This document shows, piece by piece, positions 25,717-34,325 of a DNA stretch of 64,000 nt (positions are counted from its first letter, which is position 1; every line of letters begins with the position of its first letter). Source of the DNA: an uncultured Chitinophagaceae bacterium. Its GTDB lineage: Bacteria; Bacteroidota; Bacteroidia; Chitinophagales; Chitinophagaceae. The notes below the pieces were generated by a model. That model saw nothing but the letters and a program-made list of their open reading frames with translations, did no database searches and was not told the DNA's origin. A program made the position numbers and the translations under genes. Location: assembly GCA_937919945.1 (NCBI GenBank), contig CALESY010000036.1, positions 1 through 64,000 of the forward strand. The letters run 5' to 3'.

Positions 25717-25851
25717 ATCACTTGTTTAAACTGAAATATACACGGAACTGTAAAATACAAATTGCAATTAAGCATTGTTAACTATGTTTAGTATTCTTTA
25801 AGAATTTGATGACGATGCCTGGGTTAGTTTCGGAAATTAAATTATGTACTC

Positions 25852-26838
25852 ATGCGCAAGCTATTCATTATGCTATCAGTTATTGTGTTTCAAATCGGTC
25901 AGGTTGAGGCACAAACAAATACCTATATTTTCAAATCATCTACAGAAACATATGCCGAACTGACGGGTGATATTGCACTTACACAAATGGTATTTGCGAC
26001 GGGTGATGAAGTTGAGATTACAGCACTAAATGGTACTACATTCAATTTGTTCGGCAAATCGTGGACGATGGATAGTATAACAAAAGGCATTTTAATTTTT
26101 CCCAATGGTTTGGTAGAGGCCATTGACACCACGGGTGAGCTGATGGTATTTGATGGCTTATTCCGTTCTCTGGACTCGATAGATAATACCTCTAAAATAT
26201 CGTACAAAATTGATGGTGTAGTAGGCAGTAAAATATTAAAAGCTCAATGGAAGAATGTAAAAATACAAAGTGGCCAGGCAGGTAATTTTGTAAATCTGCA
26301 AATATGGCTTTATCAAAACGGCATCATTGAATATAGGTACGGACCAAGTTCTGCCAATAACGCGTCGGGTTATACTACCTCAACAGGGCCTTCGGTTGGT
26401 ATATTCTATTCACCTTCTGATGTATCGCAAATATATCAGAAACTATGGGTGTATGGTCTGCCGCCAAGTTTACAGTTTGATTCTTCAAAAACTATCAGTT
26501 TCCCCAATATTTCAGGTGTGCCTGCTAACGGAACTGTGTACAGGTTTGTACCTAAAACAGTAGCTGCATCTGCAAATGCAGTAACTGAAAAAAGTTTGCT
26601 GAATGTATTCCCAAATCCTGCAAATGAAACACTCAATATCATGTTGGATGAAGTGTCGAATACAAAAACAAGTATAGCACTGTATACAATAGATGGTAAA
26701 TTGCTAAAAGAATATACCGTACTACCCAATAAAAATAAAATCAGCATTCAGGTAACAGATATACCTACGGGCATTTACACTCTGCAATACACAAGGGGCA
26801 ATACTATATCAAATAAAACAATAGAAATTGCACATTAA
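25852..26838 (+). CDS. Secreted protein with T9SS type A C-terminal sorting domain
   Basis: 328 residues. A signal peptide (1-20, ending VEAQ) leads to a beta-rich region of about 220 residues that I do not recognise. Residues about 250-328 are a type A sorting domain (LLNVFPNPANETLNI, IDGKLLKEY, IQVTDIPTGIYTLQY, KTIEIAH), which directs secretion by the type IX system and surface attachment. The middle region with WLYQNGIIEYRYGPSS recurs in Bacteroidota surface proteins but has no assigned activity. A good terminator follows. Confidence 0.88.
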   Translation: MRKLFIMLSVIVFQIGQVEAQTNTYIFKSSTETYAELTGDIALTQMVFATGDEVEITALNGTTFNLFGKSWTMDSITKGILIFPNGLVEAIDTTGELMVFDGLFRSLDSIDNTSKISYKIDGVVGSKILKAQWKNVKIQSGQAGNFVNLQIWLYQNGIIEYRYGPSSANNASGYTTSTGPSVGIFYSPSDVSQIYQKLWVYGLPPSLQFDSSKTISFPNISGVPANGTVYRFVPKTVAASANAVTEKSLLNVFPNPANETLNIMLDEVSNTKTSIALYTIDGKLLKEYTVLPNKNKISIQVTDIPTGIYTLQYTRGNTISNKTIEIAH

Positions 26839-26842
26839 ACAG

Positions 26843-26872
26843 AAAGGCTGCTATTCGCAGCCTTTAATGTTT
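26843..26872 (+). terminator. Rho-independent terminator
   Basis: Stem AAAGGCTGC / GCAGCCTTT with a TATTC loop and the tail AATGTTTT; it sits between convergent genes. Confidence 0.85.
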
Positions 26873-27432
26873 TACACCCTTGCTCTCCAGGGCAGGTCTT
26901 CTACGTTATTGATGTGTGCAATATATCTCGCCAATACAAACAGAAAATCTGATAGTCTGTTCAGGTAGCGTACTATCAGTTCGGGTACTTGTTCTTGTTG
27001 TTCTTGCATACCTACGCATATGCGTTCTGCACGGCGGCATACACAGCGTGCTACATGGCAGGTAGATGCTGCTAACTGTCCGCCCGGCAGTATGAATGAG
27101 CGCATTTCAGGTAGTACTTCGTTCATCTCGTCTATGCACTGCTCCAACCATGTTACATCTTCATCATGCACATCTGGCAGCTTCATTTTCACTTCTTTAT
27201 CTGGGTTGGTAGCCAATACAGAGCCGACCGTAAATAGCCTGTCCTGTATTTCGCGTAGCCATGTGCTGATTTTTTCATTGGCTGCTATGTCATTCACCAT
27301 CCCGATGAACGAGTTGAGTTCATCTACCGTGCCATAAGCCTCGATGCGTATATGATTTTTGGGTACACGTACACCGCCTATCAGGCTGGTACTGCCTTTA
27401 TCTCCTGTTTTTGTATATATTTTGAATGCCAT
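26872..27432 (-). CDS. PduO-type cob(I)alamin adenosyltransferase
   Basis: 186 residues. Adenosylates cob(I)alamin (or cob(I)yrinic acid diamide) with ATP to form coenzyme B12. The ATP-binding N-terminus is IYTKTGDKGSTSLIGG and the second signature ILPGGQLAASTCHVARCVCRRAER is near residues 115-140. C-terminal RYLNRLSDFLFVLARY is also conserved. Its ATG overlaps the upstream ABC-ATPase stop as TAATG, implying translational coupling. The pairing with a LolD-like ATPase does not by itself show a functional link. Confidence 0.94.
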   Translation of the reverse strand: MAFKIYTKTGDKGSTSLIGGVRVPKNHIRIEAYGTVDELNSFIGMVNDIAANEKISTWLREIQDRLFTVGSVLATNPDKEVKMKLPDVHDEDVTWLEQCIDEMNEVLPEMRSFILPGGQLAASTCHVARCVCRRAERICVGMQEQQEQVPELIVRYLNRLSDFLFVLARYIAHINNVEDLPWRARV

Positions 27433-28139
27433 TAAATGCTTGTTGTTAGTGCTTCTTTATTGCGTTTATCCGTTTCTACTACGCCATCGCGTATGCGTAC
27501 TACGCGGTGTGTATAATTGGCAATATCTTCTTCGTGTGTTACCAAAACCACCGTATTGCCCTGTGCATGAATGGTATTGAACAACTCCATGATTTCAACA
27601 GATGTTTTTGTATCGAGGTTTCCCGTAGGTTCATCGGCCAATATCAGCGACGGGTTGTTAACCAATGCACGCGCTATAGCAACGCGTTGGCTTTGTCCGC
27701 CTGAAAGCTCGTTAGGTTTGTGGTGTGCCCTGTCGCCAAGCCCTACTTTATCCAGCATGGCACGGGCACGTTCTTCACGTTCTTTTTTGCTGATGCCAGC
27801 GTATATCAGCGGCATGGCAACGTTTTCCCACGCTGTGAGGCGTGGCAGCAGATTGAACTGTTGAAACACGAACCCTATTTCAATATTCCTCACATCGGCC
27901 AGCTCATCATCTTCCATACGGCTTACGTCTTTCCCATTCAATACATATTGTCCGCCGGTTGGTGTATCGAGACAACCGATGATATTCATTAAGGTAGACT
28001 TACCCGAACCCGATGGCCCCATCAATGCCACATACTCATTGCTATTGATAGTCAGGTTGATGCCTTTCAGTACAGGCAGTTCCTGTTTGCCGAGGTAGTA
28101 ACTTTTTCGTATATCGTTCAGGCTGATAACTTCTTTCAT
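27432..28139 (-). CDS. ABC transporter ATP-binding protein (LolD/MacB type)
   Basis: 235 residues. Walker A is GPSGSGKST (41-49), Q-loop FVFQQFNLLPR (90-100), signature LSGGQS (145-150), Walker B LILADEP (165-171) and H-loop VTHE. Sequence type is that of the ATPases that work with MacB/FtsX-like permeases in lipoprotein release or mechanotransmission. No permease gene is adjacent; it must lie elsewhere. It is the first gene of a two-gene operon with the cobalamin adenosyltransferase. Confidence 0.9.
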   Translation of the reverse strand: MKEVISLNDIRKSYYLGKQELPVLKGINLTINSNEYVALMGPSGSGKSTLMNIIGCLDTPTGGQYVLNGKDVSRMEDDELADVRNIEIGFVFQQFNLLPRLTAWENVAMPLIYAGISKKEREERARAMLDKVGLGDRAHHKPNELSGGQSQRVAIARALVNNPSLILADEPTGNLDTKTSVEIMELFNTIHAQGNTVVLVTHEEDIANYTHRVVRIRDGVVETDKRNKEALTTSI

Positions 28140-28201
28140 CTAAAGGCAATTAACTTGCTGCCATTTCAAAAATACAGATAATTTTATGCATCGCTTTGTA
28201 T

Positions 28202-29014
28202 ATGGTCTGCTTTCCCAACTGTAAAATAAATATTGGCTTATATATAACATCAAAACGCACGGATGGTTATCATAATCTTGAGACCGTGTTTTATCCTGTT
28301 ACACAATTATGCGATGTATTGGAAGCCGTATCATCTAGCGAGCCCCACATAACCCTGCATGGCAAAGCTGTAGCCGGCGATAAGTACGACAACCTTGTAT
28401 GGAAAGCCTATCAGCTATTGAAAAAAGATTTTCCCGACATACCATCCTTGTCCATCCACCTGCTGAAAAATATACCCATGGGTGCAGGCATGGGTGGTGG
28501 CAGTGCCGATGGGGCTTTTATGCTACGTTTACTGAATGATTACTGCAGCCTTGGCTTAAGTAATGAAGCACTGATAAGTTACGCTTTGCAATTGGGCAGC
28601 GACTGCCCGTTTTTTGTGGAAAATACCCCACAGTATGCTACCGGAAGGGGTGAGGAGATGCAGCCAATCAGTATAGACTTATCGGCCTATAGCATACAAA
28701 TTGTTTGCCCGCAAGTACACGTATCTACAGCGGCAGCTTTTAAGATGATTACACCCAAGCCTGCTCCGTTTGACTTGAGGGAGCTTTCTACCATGCCGAT
28801 AAATGAATGGAAAGATGTGGTGAGCAACGATTTTGAAGCACCTGTATTTGCCCAACACCCCCAACTTGCAGCTATTAAACAACAGCTATACGATGCAGGA
28901 GCTATATATGCTGCTATGAGTGGTAGTGGTAGTACGGTGTATGGGTTTTTTAAGAAAGACGGGCGTGCGGTTGTTCAATCGTCTGTGCCATATGATGAAT
29001 ATTACTACAAATAG
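28202..29014 (+). CDS. ispE: 4-diphosphocytidyl-2-C-methyl-D-erythritol kinase
   Basis: 270 residues. A GHMP-family kinase that phosphorylates CDP-methylerythritol in the MEP isoprenoid pathway; dxs of the same pathway is in this window at 43174-45090. Substrate motif FPNCKINIGLYITSKRTDGYH is at the N-terminus, the ATP-binding glycine loop is PMGAGMGGGSADGA, and the C-terminal motif is MSGSGSTVYGFF. I chose the ATG at 28202 over a TTG two codons upstream. A degenerate -7 element (TCGCTTTG, 28191-28198) lies 3 nt before it. Confidence 0.95.
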   Translation: MVCFPNCKINIGLYITSKRTDGYHNLETVFYPVTQLCDVLEAVSSSEPHITLHGKAVAGDKYDNLVWKAYQLLKKDFPDIPSLSIHLLKNIPMGAGMGGGSADGAFMLRLLNDYCSLGLSNEALISYALQLGSDCPFFVENTPQYATGRGEEMQPISIDLSAYSIQIVCPQVHVSTAAAFKMITPKPAPFDLRELSTMPINEWKDVVSNDFEAPVFAQHPQLAAIKQQLYDAGAIYAAMSGSGSTVYGFFKKDGRAVVQSSVPYDEYYYK

Positions 29015-29047
29015 AAATAGCCGCTCAATACATTGAGCGGCTATTTA
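29014..29047 (+). terminator. Bidirectional Rho-independent terminator
   Basis: An 11-bp stem (TAGCCGCTCAA / TTGAGCGGCTA) with a short loop, flanked by A/T on both sides. It lies between the convergent ispE and rplT genes. Confidence 0.9.
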
Positions 29048-29064
29048 AATATAATCAGGTCAGC

Positions 29065-29409
29065 TTATTTTACTTCAGCAACCAGTTTCTTAAAGCTTTC
29101 AGGCTCGTTCATCGCCAGGTCAGCCAATACTTTGCGGTTCAGGTCTATACCTTTAGCAGCCAGTTTACCCATAAACTGAGAATAGCTCAAACCTTCCTCG
29201 CGGCAAGCAGCGTTGATACGCACTATCCACAAAGCGCGATAGTCGCGTTTTTTCAATTTGCGGCCTACATATTTGTAACCAAGACCTTTTTCAAGTACGT
29301 TTTTGGCTACCGTATATACGTTTTTACGTTTGCCGTAGAAACCTTTAGCTTGTTTCAGTATTTTCTTCCTTCTCGCGCGAGATGCAACCGCATTTACCGA
29401 ACGTGGCAT
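29065..29409 (-). CDS. rplT: 50S ribosomal protein L20
   Basis: 114 residues, typical for bL20, an early assembly protein of the large subunit. The N-terminus PRSVNAVASRARRKKILKQA and the segment FYGKRKNVYTVAKN are diagnostic; RINAACREEGLSYSQFMGKL follows. It lies 40 nt downstream of rpmI. Confidence 0.98.
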   Translation of the reverse strand: MPRSVNAVASRARRKKILKQAKGFYGKRKNVYTVAKNVLEKGLGYKYVGRKLKKRDYRALWIVRINAACREEGLSYSQFMGKLAAKGIDLNRKVLADLAMNEPESFKKLVAEVK

Positions 29410-29449
29410 ATCTTAAAAGTATTAATTCGTTTATTGAATAGTGTTATTA

Positions 29450-29647
29450 TTATCGCAGGCCCAACATGCGTTTTACCAGATTCTGATTTGCAGGATGTAC
29501 AAATGCAGCTTGGCGCAAGTGGCGTTTGCGTGTTTTTGATTTCTTCGTCAACAGGTGGCTTTTAAAAGCTTTGTACCTGCGTATTTTGCCTGTACCAGTA
29601 ACTTTGAAAGTTTTTTTAGCACGGCTGTGAGTCTTCACCTTTGGCAT
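29450..29647 (-). CDS. rpmI: 50S ribosomal protein L35
   Basis: 65 residues from the ATG at 29647, the normal length for bL35; an upstream in-frame ATG at 29671 lies inside the promoter and would add eight unrelated residues. Typical features are PKVKTHSRAKKTFKVTGTGK and the basic HLLTKKSKTRKRHLR. The usual upstream partner infC is absent, and rpmI has its own promoter. Confidence 0.97.
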   Translation of the reverse strand: MPKVKTHSRAKKTFKVTGTGKIRRYKAFKSHLLTKKSKTRKRHLRQAAFVHPANQNLVKRMLGLR

Positions 29648-29668
29648 GTCCTCAAATTTTTGGGATGG

Positions 29669-29699
29669 CAAAGGTAGCTTTTTTTACTAATCAAACAAA
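29669..29699 (-). promoter_or_regulatory. rpmI-rplT promoter
   Basis: On the minus strand, TTTG (29699-29696) and TACCTTTG (29676-29669) are 19 nt apart, a strong match to the Bacteroidota consensus, 21 nt before the rpmI start. Confidence 0.8.
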
Positions 29700-29827
29700 A
29701 TAAAGCAAAAACTTTATTTGAATGACAGACCATAATAACACCATATGTGTAGCAATATTATTTATACGACAGAAATAAGGCCTACTATGGTACAAATCCG
29801 CCTTTTCGCCTATTTTTACGCTACATT

Positions 29828-30394
29828 ATGGCACTTTTCAGATTCAGGGTATATTGGGAAGAAGATGATTTGGTGTATAGAGATATAGAGATACGCCCTA
29901 CACAGACGTTTTTGGAGTTTCACAAAGCTATTATAGCCGCCTACGAGTTTGACGGTAAACATGCAGCATCTTTTTTCGATAGTACCGAAAAATGGACGCG
30001 CGGACGGGAATTGAACTCAGAAGTGTTGGTAAACAAAAAAGATGCGCCAGCCCTGTCTATGATGCGTACCCCGGTATCTGCATTAATCGCCACACCTGAC
30101 CATAAATTTGTATATGAATACGACCCTGTCAAAAAATGGGTTTTCCTGGTAGAGTTGATAGGCATTACCAAAGATGAAGACCCCAAGCGCACTTACCCGT
30201 TTGTATTGCGTAAAGAAGGGGTAGGGCCTGCCCAATATGGCGTAAAAGGTGTCAATTTGGATAAACTGATGGAAGTAGAGGAGAAATATGACTTGGGTGC
30301 AGATGAAATGGCAGACGGTTTTGGCGACGAAGGTGAAGAAGAAAGCACTGAAGAAAGCAGTCTAGACGCAGGTAGCGACAGCTACGAGGAGTAG
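29828..30394 (+). CDS. Plasmid pRiA4b ORF-3-like protein
   Basis: 188 residues. The N-terminal 150 residues match the pRiA4b ORF-3 family (FRFRVYWEEDDLVYRDIEIR, FLEFHKAIIAAYEFD, FVYEYDPVKKWVFLVEL). In other bacteria this domain is often associated with IS elements, but here no transposase or inverted repeats are present. The last 35 residues are strongly acidic and Ser-rich. Function unknown. The gene ends 17 nt before miaA and the two may be co-transcribed. Confidence 0.82.
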   Translation: MALFRFRVYWEEDDLVYRDIEIRPTQTFLEFHKAIIAAYEFDGKHAASFFDSTEKWTRGRELNSEVLVNKKDAPALSMMRTPVSALIATPDHKFVYEYDPVKKWVFLVELIGITKDEDPKRTYPFVLRKEGVGPAQYGVKGVNLDKLMEVEEKYDLGADEMADGFGDEGEEESTEESSLDAGSDSYEE

Positions 30395-30411
30395 AACATA
30401 CCATACACCGC

Positions 30412-31311
30412 TTGGTAAAAACAGCATACATTATTGCAGGGCCTACAGCAGTAGGCAAAACGGCTGTAGCCATATCATTGGCTAAGCACTTAGGTACATG
30501 CATTGTGTCGGCAGATAGCAGACAATGTTATCGTGAGATGAATATAGGTACTGCAAAGCCTGATGCTACTGAGCTGGCTGCTGTAAAGCATTATTTTATA
30601 GATGCTTTTTCGGTAACCAATTCACTGGCTGCGGCGGATTATGAAACATTGGCACTTGGTTACCTGCAAGAAATTTTCAGTACAAACAATGCAGCCGTAG
30701 TATGTGGTGGCACAGGGCTATACATCAAAGCATTGTGTGAAGGGCTGGATGAAATGCCGCCCGTGCAGGATAATATTGTGCAAGAAGTACAGGAGGAATA
30801 CGAAACGCGCGGGCTGCAGTGGCTGCAACACACTGTGCAGGAAGAGGACCCTGATTTTTACAAAGAAGGCGAAATAAAAAACCCTGCACGCTTGCTACGT
30901 GCGCTCATCTTTAAACGCTCTACGGGCGAAAGCATCATCAATTACCGCACGGGAGAAAAAAAGCAACGTGATTTTAATATCATCAAAATAGGATTGGAAC
31001 TGCCCAGAGAGGTATTGTATGAGCGCATCAACCAACGGGTAGATAAAATGATGGCAGACGGACTATTGGATGAAGTGCGAAACCTCTACCCGTTAAGGCA
31101 CCTGAAAAACCTGCAAACAGTAGGTTACAGCGAATTGTTTGACCACATAGAAGGGTTGTACACGCTGGAAGAAGCCATAGAGAAAATAAAACAAAATACC
31201 CGCCACTATGCAAAGCGGCAAAAGACATGGTTTAAAAAAGACAAAGAGATAAACTGGTATAATGCAGATGATGTGCAGCTGATGGATAAGATAACAGCAC
31301 ATTTAAGATGA
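30412..31311 (+). CDS. miaA: tRNA dimethylallyltransferase
   Basis: 299 residues. Adds a dimethylallyl group to A37 of tRNAs reading UNN codons. The P-loop is GPTAVGKT near residue 10, followed by IVSADSRQCYREMNIGTAKP and the conserved HYFIDAFSVT and VVCGGTGLYIKAL. The only in-frame start near the correct N-terminus is TTG at 30412; no ATG or GTG lies between the previous stop and the P-loop. The start is therefore probable, not certain. The 3' end overlaps the convergent GT2 gene by 9 bp. Confidence 0.94.
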   Translation: MVKTAYIIAGPTAVGKTAVAISLAKHLGTCIVSADSRQCYREMNIGTAKPDATELAAVKHYFIDAFSVTNSLAAADYETLALGYLQEIFSTNNAAVVCGGTGLYIKALCEGLDEMPPVQDNIVQEVQEEYETRGLQWLQHTVQEEDPDFYKEGEIKNPARLLRALIFKRSTGESIINYRTGEKKQRDFNIIKIGLELPREVLYERINQRVDKMMADGLLDEVRNLYPLRHLKNLQTVGYSELFDHIEGLYTLEEAIEKIKQNTRHYAKRQKTWFKKDKEINWYNADDVQLMDKITAHLR

Positions 31312-32532
31312 TTGCCTGTTGCCCCAACCGGTTGACCTGAGGCGTAGCAGTGTGCGTATCTTTAATAAATAAAAATAGATGCCGATGGCAAAACGATACG
31401 CATTGTATTTCACCACTTCTGCTACCGACTTATCGTTTCGTACTACTAACACCAGCAAATACACGGCAATAAAGATGTAGAAAAATGGAAGCTGCAACAG
31501 CGTTGCAAGCAACAATACTTGTAAGGGTACAGAGATGAAAAACGAAATGACATCAAGGGTAGATAGTAAGCGAACCATTGGTGATACGTTCGGCAGGAGT
31601 ATTGTGCGTACTTGGTAGATGATACTTGTTTTGAAGGTGCGTTGTATTTTTTTTATATAGTCTTTGAATATAAACTGCTCATGTACTACACTTACGTCAG
31701 GTATAGTATAACTTTTGCCGCTTTGCAGTGCGAAGTTGGTAATGGCTTTATCAGTACCCGATAATAATGGTGTTCCTGCAAAACGTTCGTTTCCATACAC
31801 GGTAGTTATGTTGCGAATAAATGCATATTTGGTAAACATGAATGCACCATTGCAGGCGAGTGTTATACCCATGCTGCTTTCAAACAGGCGTTTATAGTAG
31901 TTGCCGTGATAGCTGGAGTGAATATACGTGTTGAGGTAATTGCTTTGTGCGTTTTTGATAGTAATACGAACACCGAATATATTACCATCTGGTTTATTGC
32001 TGATGAATTGCAGGCTCTTTTCAATACAATGGTTTTCAAAATACATGTCAGAATCTATGTGCAGTACATAGTCAACCTGCTGCAAAGCCTCTATGGCACG
32101 TATTTGCGATTTTCGTAGCCCTATATTTTTTTCGTTGCGTATTATTTTAAGCCGTCCGCCAAATGTATCACTTATATGTACGTGCGAATTGCTCGCATCG
32201 TCAATTAAGATTATCTCTTGCGGCTGTACGGTGCTATTGGCAATACAACGAAATAAGTTTTGCAGATTTTCTTCCGGCTCGTTGTACGTACAGATGATAA
32301 TTGAGAATGATGGTAAATATTCTGCACTTGCTAATTGATCCTTTTTATTGCGCAGCAGGTAGTTGTTGAAAACATATGCAAAGCGTAAGACAAGAAAGGG
32401 TGTCATAGCCAGCAACAGCTTATTTTCGCTGATGGCCAGATACAGGATGAGTACATTGCTGGATAGCGTAATGAACACATCGAGGTACTTACGTTTTTGT
32501 TGGTATATATTTTTCAGGAACTTATTACCCAT
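31303..32532 (-). CDS. Membrane-associated family 2 glycosyltransferase
   Basis: 409 residues. Two N-terminal hydrophobic segments (about 18-36 and 38-58) precede a GT-A domain: SIIICTYNEPEENL, LIDDASN, and the metal-binding HIDSDMYF (Asp160, Asp162). A GTDKAI motif stands where GEDxxL-type motifs occur in processive synthases; a clear QxxRW motif is lacking. C-terminal hydrophobic segments lie at about 315-365. It resembles hyaluronan/chitin-synthase-like enzymes. It is the last gene of a cassette with an ABC exporter, suggesting synthesis or modification of an exported glycan. Its tail overlaps miaA by 9 bp. Confidence 0.88.
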   Translation of the reverse strand: MGNKFLKNIYQQKRKYLDVFITLSSNVLILYLAISENKLLLAMTPFLVLRFAYVFNNYLLRNKKDQLASAEYLPSFSIIICTYNEPEENLQNLFRCIANSTVQPQEIILIDDASNSHVHISDTFGGRLKIIRNEKNIGLRKSQIRAIEALQQVDYVLHIDSDMYFENHCIEKSLQFISNKPDGNIFGVRITIKNAQSNYLNTYIHSSYHGNYYKRLFESSMGITLACNGAFMFTKYAFIRNITTVYGNERFAGTPLLSGTDKAITNFALQSGKSYTIPDVSVVHEQFIFKDYIKKIQRTFKTSIIYQVRTILLPNVSPMVRLLSTLDVISFFISVPLQVLLLATLLQLPFFYIFIAVYLLVLVVRNDKSVAEVVKYNAYRFAIGIYFYLLKIRTLLRLRSTGWGNRQSS

Positions 32533-32576
32533 GTGTGTAAGCCCTGTATAAATAACAGCGGCAAGCTGGCGCGAAG

Positions 32577-33338
32577 TTAAGCAATACTTTCAGGTGTAGG
32601 TATATGCCTGCTGTTGTATATAGCCAGTACGTCATCTACTCCTCCATCAGCTATTAAGCGTCCTTCTTCTATCAATATCAAGCGTTGGCAAAACTTTTTA
32701 AGTATCTCTTCATGGTGGCTTACCATAATGGTAGTGATACTTGGATGCTGCTGTATATAGTTTAAATGTGCTGCTATTTTTTCTTTAAAAAAAACATCAC
32801 TGCCGTAAAAAACTTCGTCCAATATGTAAATATCTGCCGGCAGGAGCAAAGTAGTAGCCAGGCTGAGGCGTGTACGCGTTCCCGTTGAATAAAATTTTAC
32901 AGGGGTATCAATCTGTGTTATTTCACTGAAATCAATGATAGATTGTTCTAGTGAAGCTATCTGTTTTTTAGATGCGCCGAGCGCAGCCGCGTAGAAGCGC
33001 AGGTATTCACGGCCTGTCATATCCGGGGTAGAAATATTCCCTTGTCCGAAAACAGGAATGATGTTACCCTCTACCATTAAACTACCGCCTGTTGGTGCAG
33101 ATATACCGCTAATAAGTTGCAGCAGGGTGGATTTACCTGCTTTATTCCGCCCTATAATACCTACATGTTCACCCTTATTTATTTCCAGGTTGATACCTTT
33201 CAGTACATTGTATTTATCGTCTTCTTTGCCATTGAAAAGCGAACGTACATCAGCCATAATATTTCTAAGGAAATACTTGCCGATGTATTTCTGCTCTTTG
33301 GACGAGTAGCGTTTTTTTATGTCTTTTAGTATTATCAC
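32577..33338 (-). CDS. Polysaccharide ABC exporter ATPase (KpsT/TagH/Wzt-like)
   Basis: 253 residues. Walker A is GRNKAGKST (63-71, Lys69), Walker B YILDEV (171-176) and H-loop VSHHEE (His208). The signature STGTRTRLSLA replaces the usual LSGGQ, as is common in polysaccharide exporters of this type. The protein stops shortly after the ATPase domain and lacks the C-terminal carbohydrate-binding domain of Wzt. It follows the permease after 15 nt. It probably powers export of a lipid-linked glycan. Confidence 0.9.
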   Translation of the reverse strand: MIILKDIKKRYSSKEQKYIGKYFLRNIMADVRSLFNGKEDDKYNVLKGINLEINKGEHVGIIGRNKAGKSTLLQLISGISAPTGGSLMVEGNIIPVFGQGNISTPDMTGREYLRFYAAALGASKKQIASLEQSIIDFSEITQIDTPVKFYSTGTRTRLSLATTLLLPADIYILDEVFYGSDVFFKEKIAAHLNYIQQHPSITTIMVSHHEEILKKFCQRLILIEEGRLIADGGVDDVLAIYNSRHIPTPESIA

Positions 33339-33353
33339 CTTGTTAAGGAAATA

Positions 33354-34205
33354 TTAGATAATATCAGCTAATTTTTTGTCGTACCGCAAAAAGATGGCAA
33401 TACCTGTAATGAATAATGTAACGGATACTAGCATTCCTTTAGAGAGCATGACCCAAGGCACAGTTTCATGAAACAGTACCGCCCTGAAAGACTGTATGAC
33501 AGACACCATAGGATTGAGGGTATAATACTGCAACCAGCTTTCGGGCACGTAACCAATGTTGTATATGATGGGCAACGTATATAGCCCAAGCGGCATTAAA
33601 AAGCGCAACATGTGTTTGATGTCTCTGTACACAAGGCTGGGTATCAGTAGTATCAACCCTAAGCCAACAGAAAACAATACAACCTGTAATATAAGTACGG
33701 GCAATAAAAACAATGCATAACTGATGCCCCTGCCTGCTACAAGCAGTATGACGGTAAGTATTGTTAATCCCAATAAAAACTCAACCAGTTTTAATAATAT
33801 AGATGATAAGGGTATGATTAACCTCGGGAAGTTGGTACGTTTAATGGTATTTGGCTCTTTGGTAAAAACTTCTAAAATATCCATAAATGAATCCCTGAAA
33901 AACAACCAGGGAAGCATACCGCTATATATAAAGATGAAATAGTTGACCCTATTTACATCCACATCAAAAGCCAACCCGAAGAAGATGGTGTATACCAGCG
34001 TTGTGATGATAGGGTTAACTACTATCCACCCAATACCGATGTAAGAATGCTCATATTTTAATTTTATCCATTTTTTGGATAGAACAAATAGTAGCTGCCT
34101 GTAACGGTATACTTGCTTAAAATACTCTATGGCAGATTTATTTCCGGGATAACTAATCATAGTCAGCGCAGTGATGGGCTGTTTGTTTTTAATTGTTTCT
34201 GACAA
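33354..34205 (-). CDS. Polysaccharide ABC exporter permease (Wzm/KpsM/TagG-like)
   Basis: 283 residues with six predicted membrane helices. The cytoplasmic N-terminal amphipathic segment YRQLLFVLSKKWIKLKYEHS and SYIGIGWIVVNPI are typical of ABC-2 type polysaccharide permeases, as is the C-terminal segment LQYYTLNPMVSVIQSFRAVLF. It is the first gene of the three-gene cassette permease-ATPase-GT2, divergent from the PadR gene. Confidence 0.9.
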   Translation of the reverse strand: MSETIKNKQPITALTMISYPGNKSAIEYFKQVYRYRQLLFVLSKKWIKLKYEHSYIGIGWIVVNPIITTLVYTIFFGLAFDVDVNRVNYFIFIYSGMLPWLFFRDSFMDILEVFTKEPNTIKRTNFPRLIIPLSSILLKLVEFLLGLTILTVILLVAGRGISYALFLLPVLILQVVLFSVGLGLILLIPSLVYRDIKHMLRFLMPLGLYTLPIIYNIGYVPESWLQYYTLNPMVSVIQSFRAVLFHETVPWVMLSKGMLVSVTLFITGIAIFLRYDKKLADII

Positions 34206-34264
34206 AGCTAATTCAAAAATTCAAAGCTCTTACAATGTGGAAAATGTTAGATTTTTTGTTAAAA

Positions 34265-34308
34265 AAGGTACTATGTATTGCAAGGTACTAAGTTTTTGCA
34301 TAGGTTTG
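34265..34308 (+). promoter_or_regulatory. padR-pspC promoter with direct-repeat operator
   Basis: TTG (34278-34280) and TAGGTTTG (34301-34308), 20 nt apart, form a good promoter. The direct repeat AAGGTACTA occurs at 34265-34273 and 34282-34290, flanking the -33 element with 17-bp spacing. A regulator bound here would block polymerase, suggesting autoregulation by PadR. Confidence 0.7.
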
Positions 34309-34325
34309 CCTTCTAAACAGTGAAG

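Noticed and set aside
29828..30394. pRiA4b ORF-3-like gene as a sign of a mobile element
   Set aside because: No transposase, integrase or terminal inverted repeat flanks it, and both neighbours are core genes.
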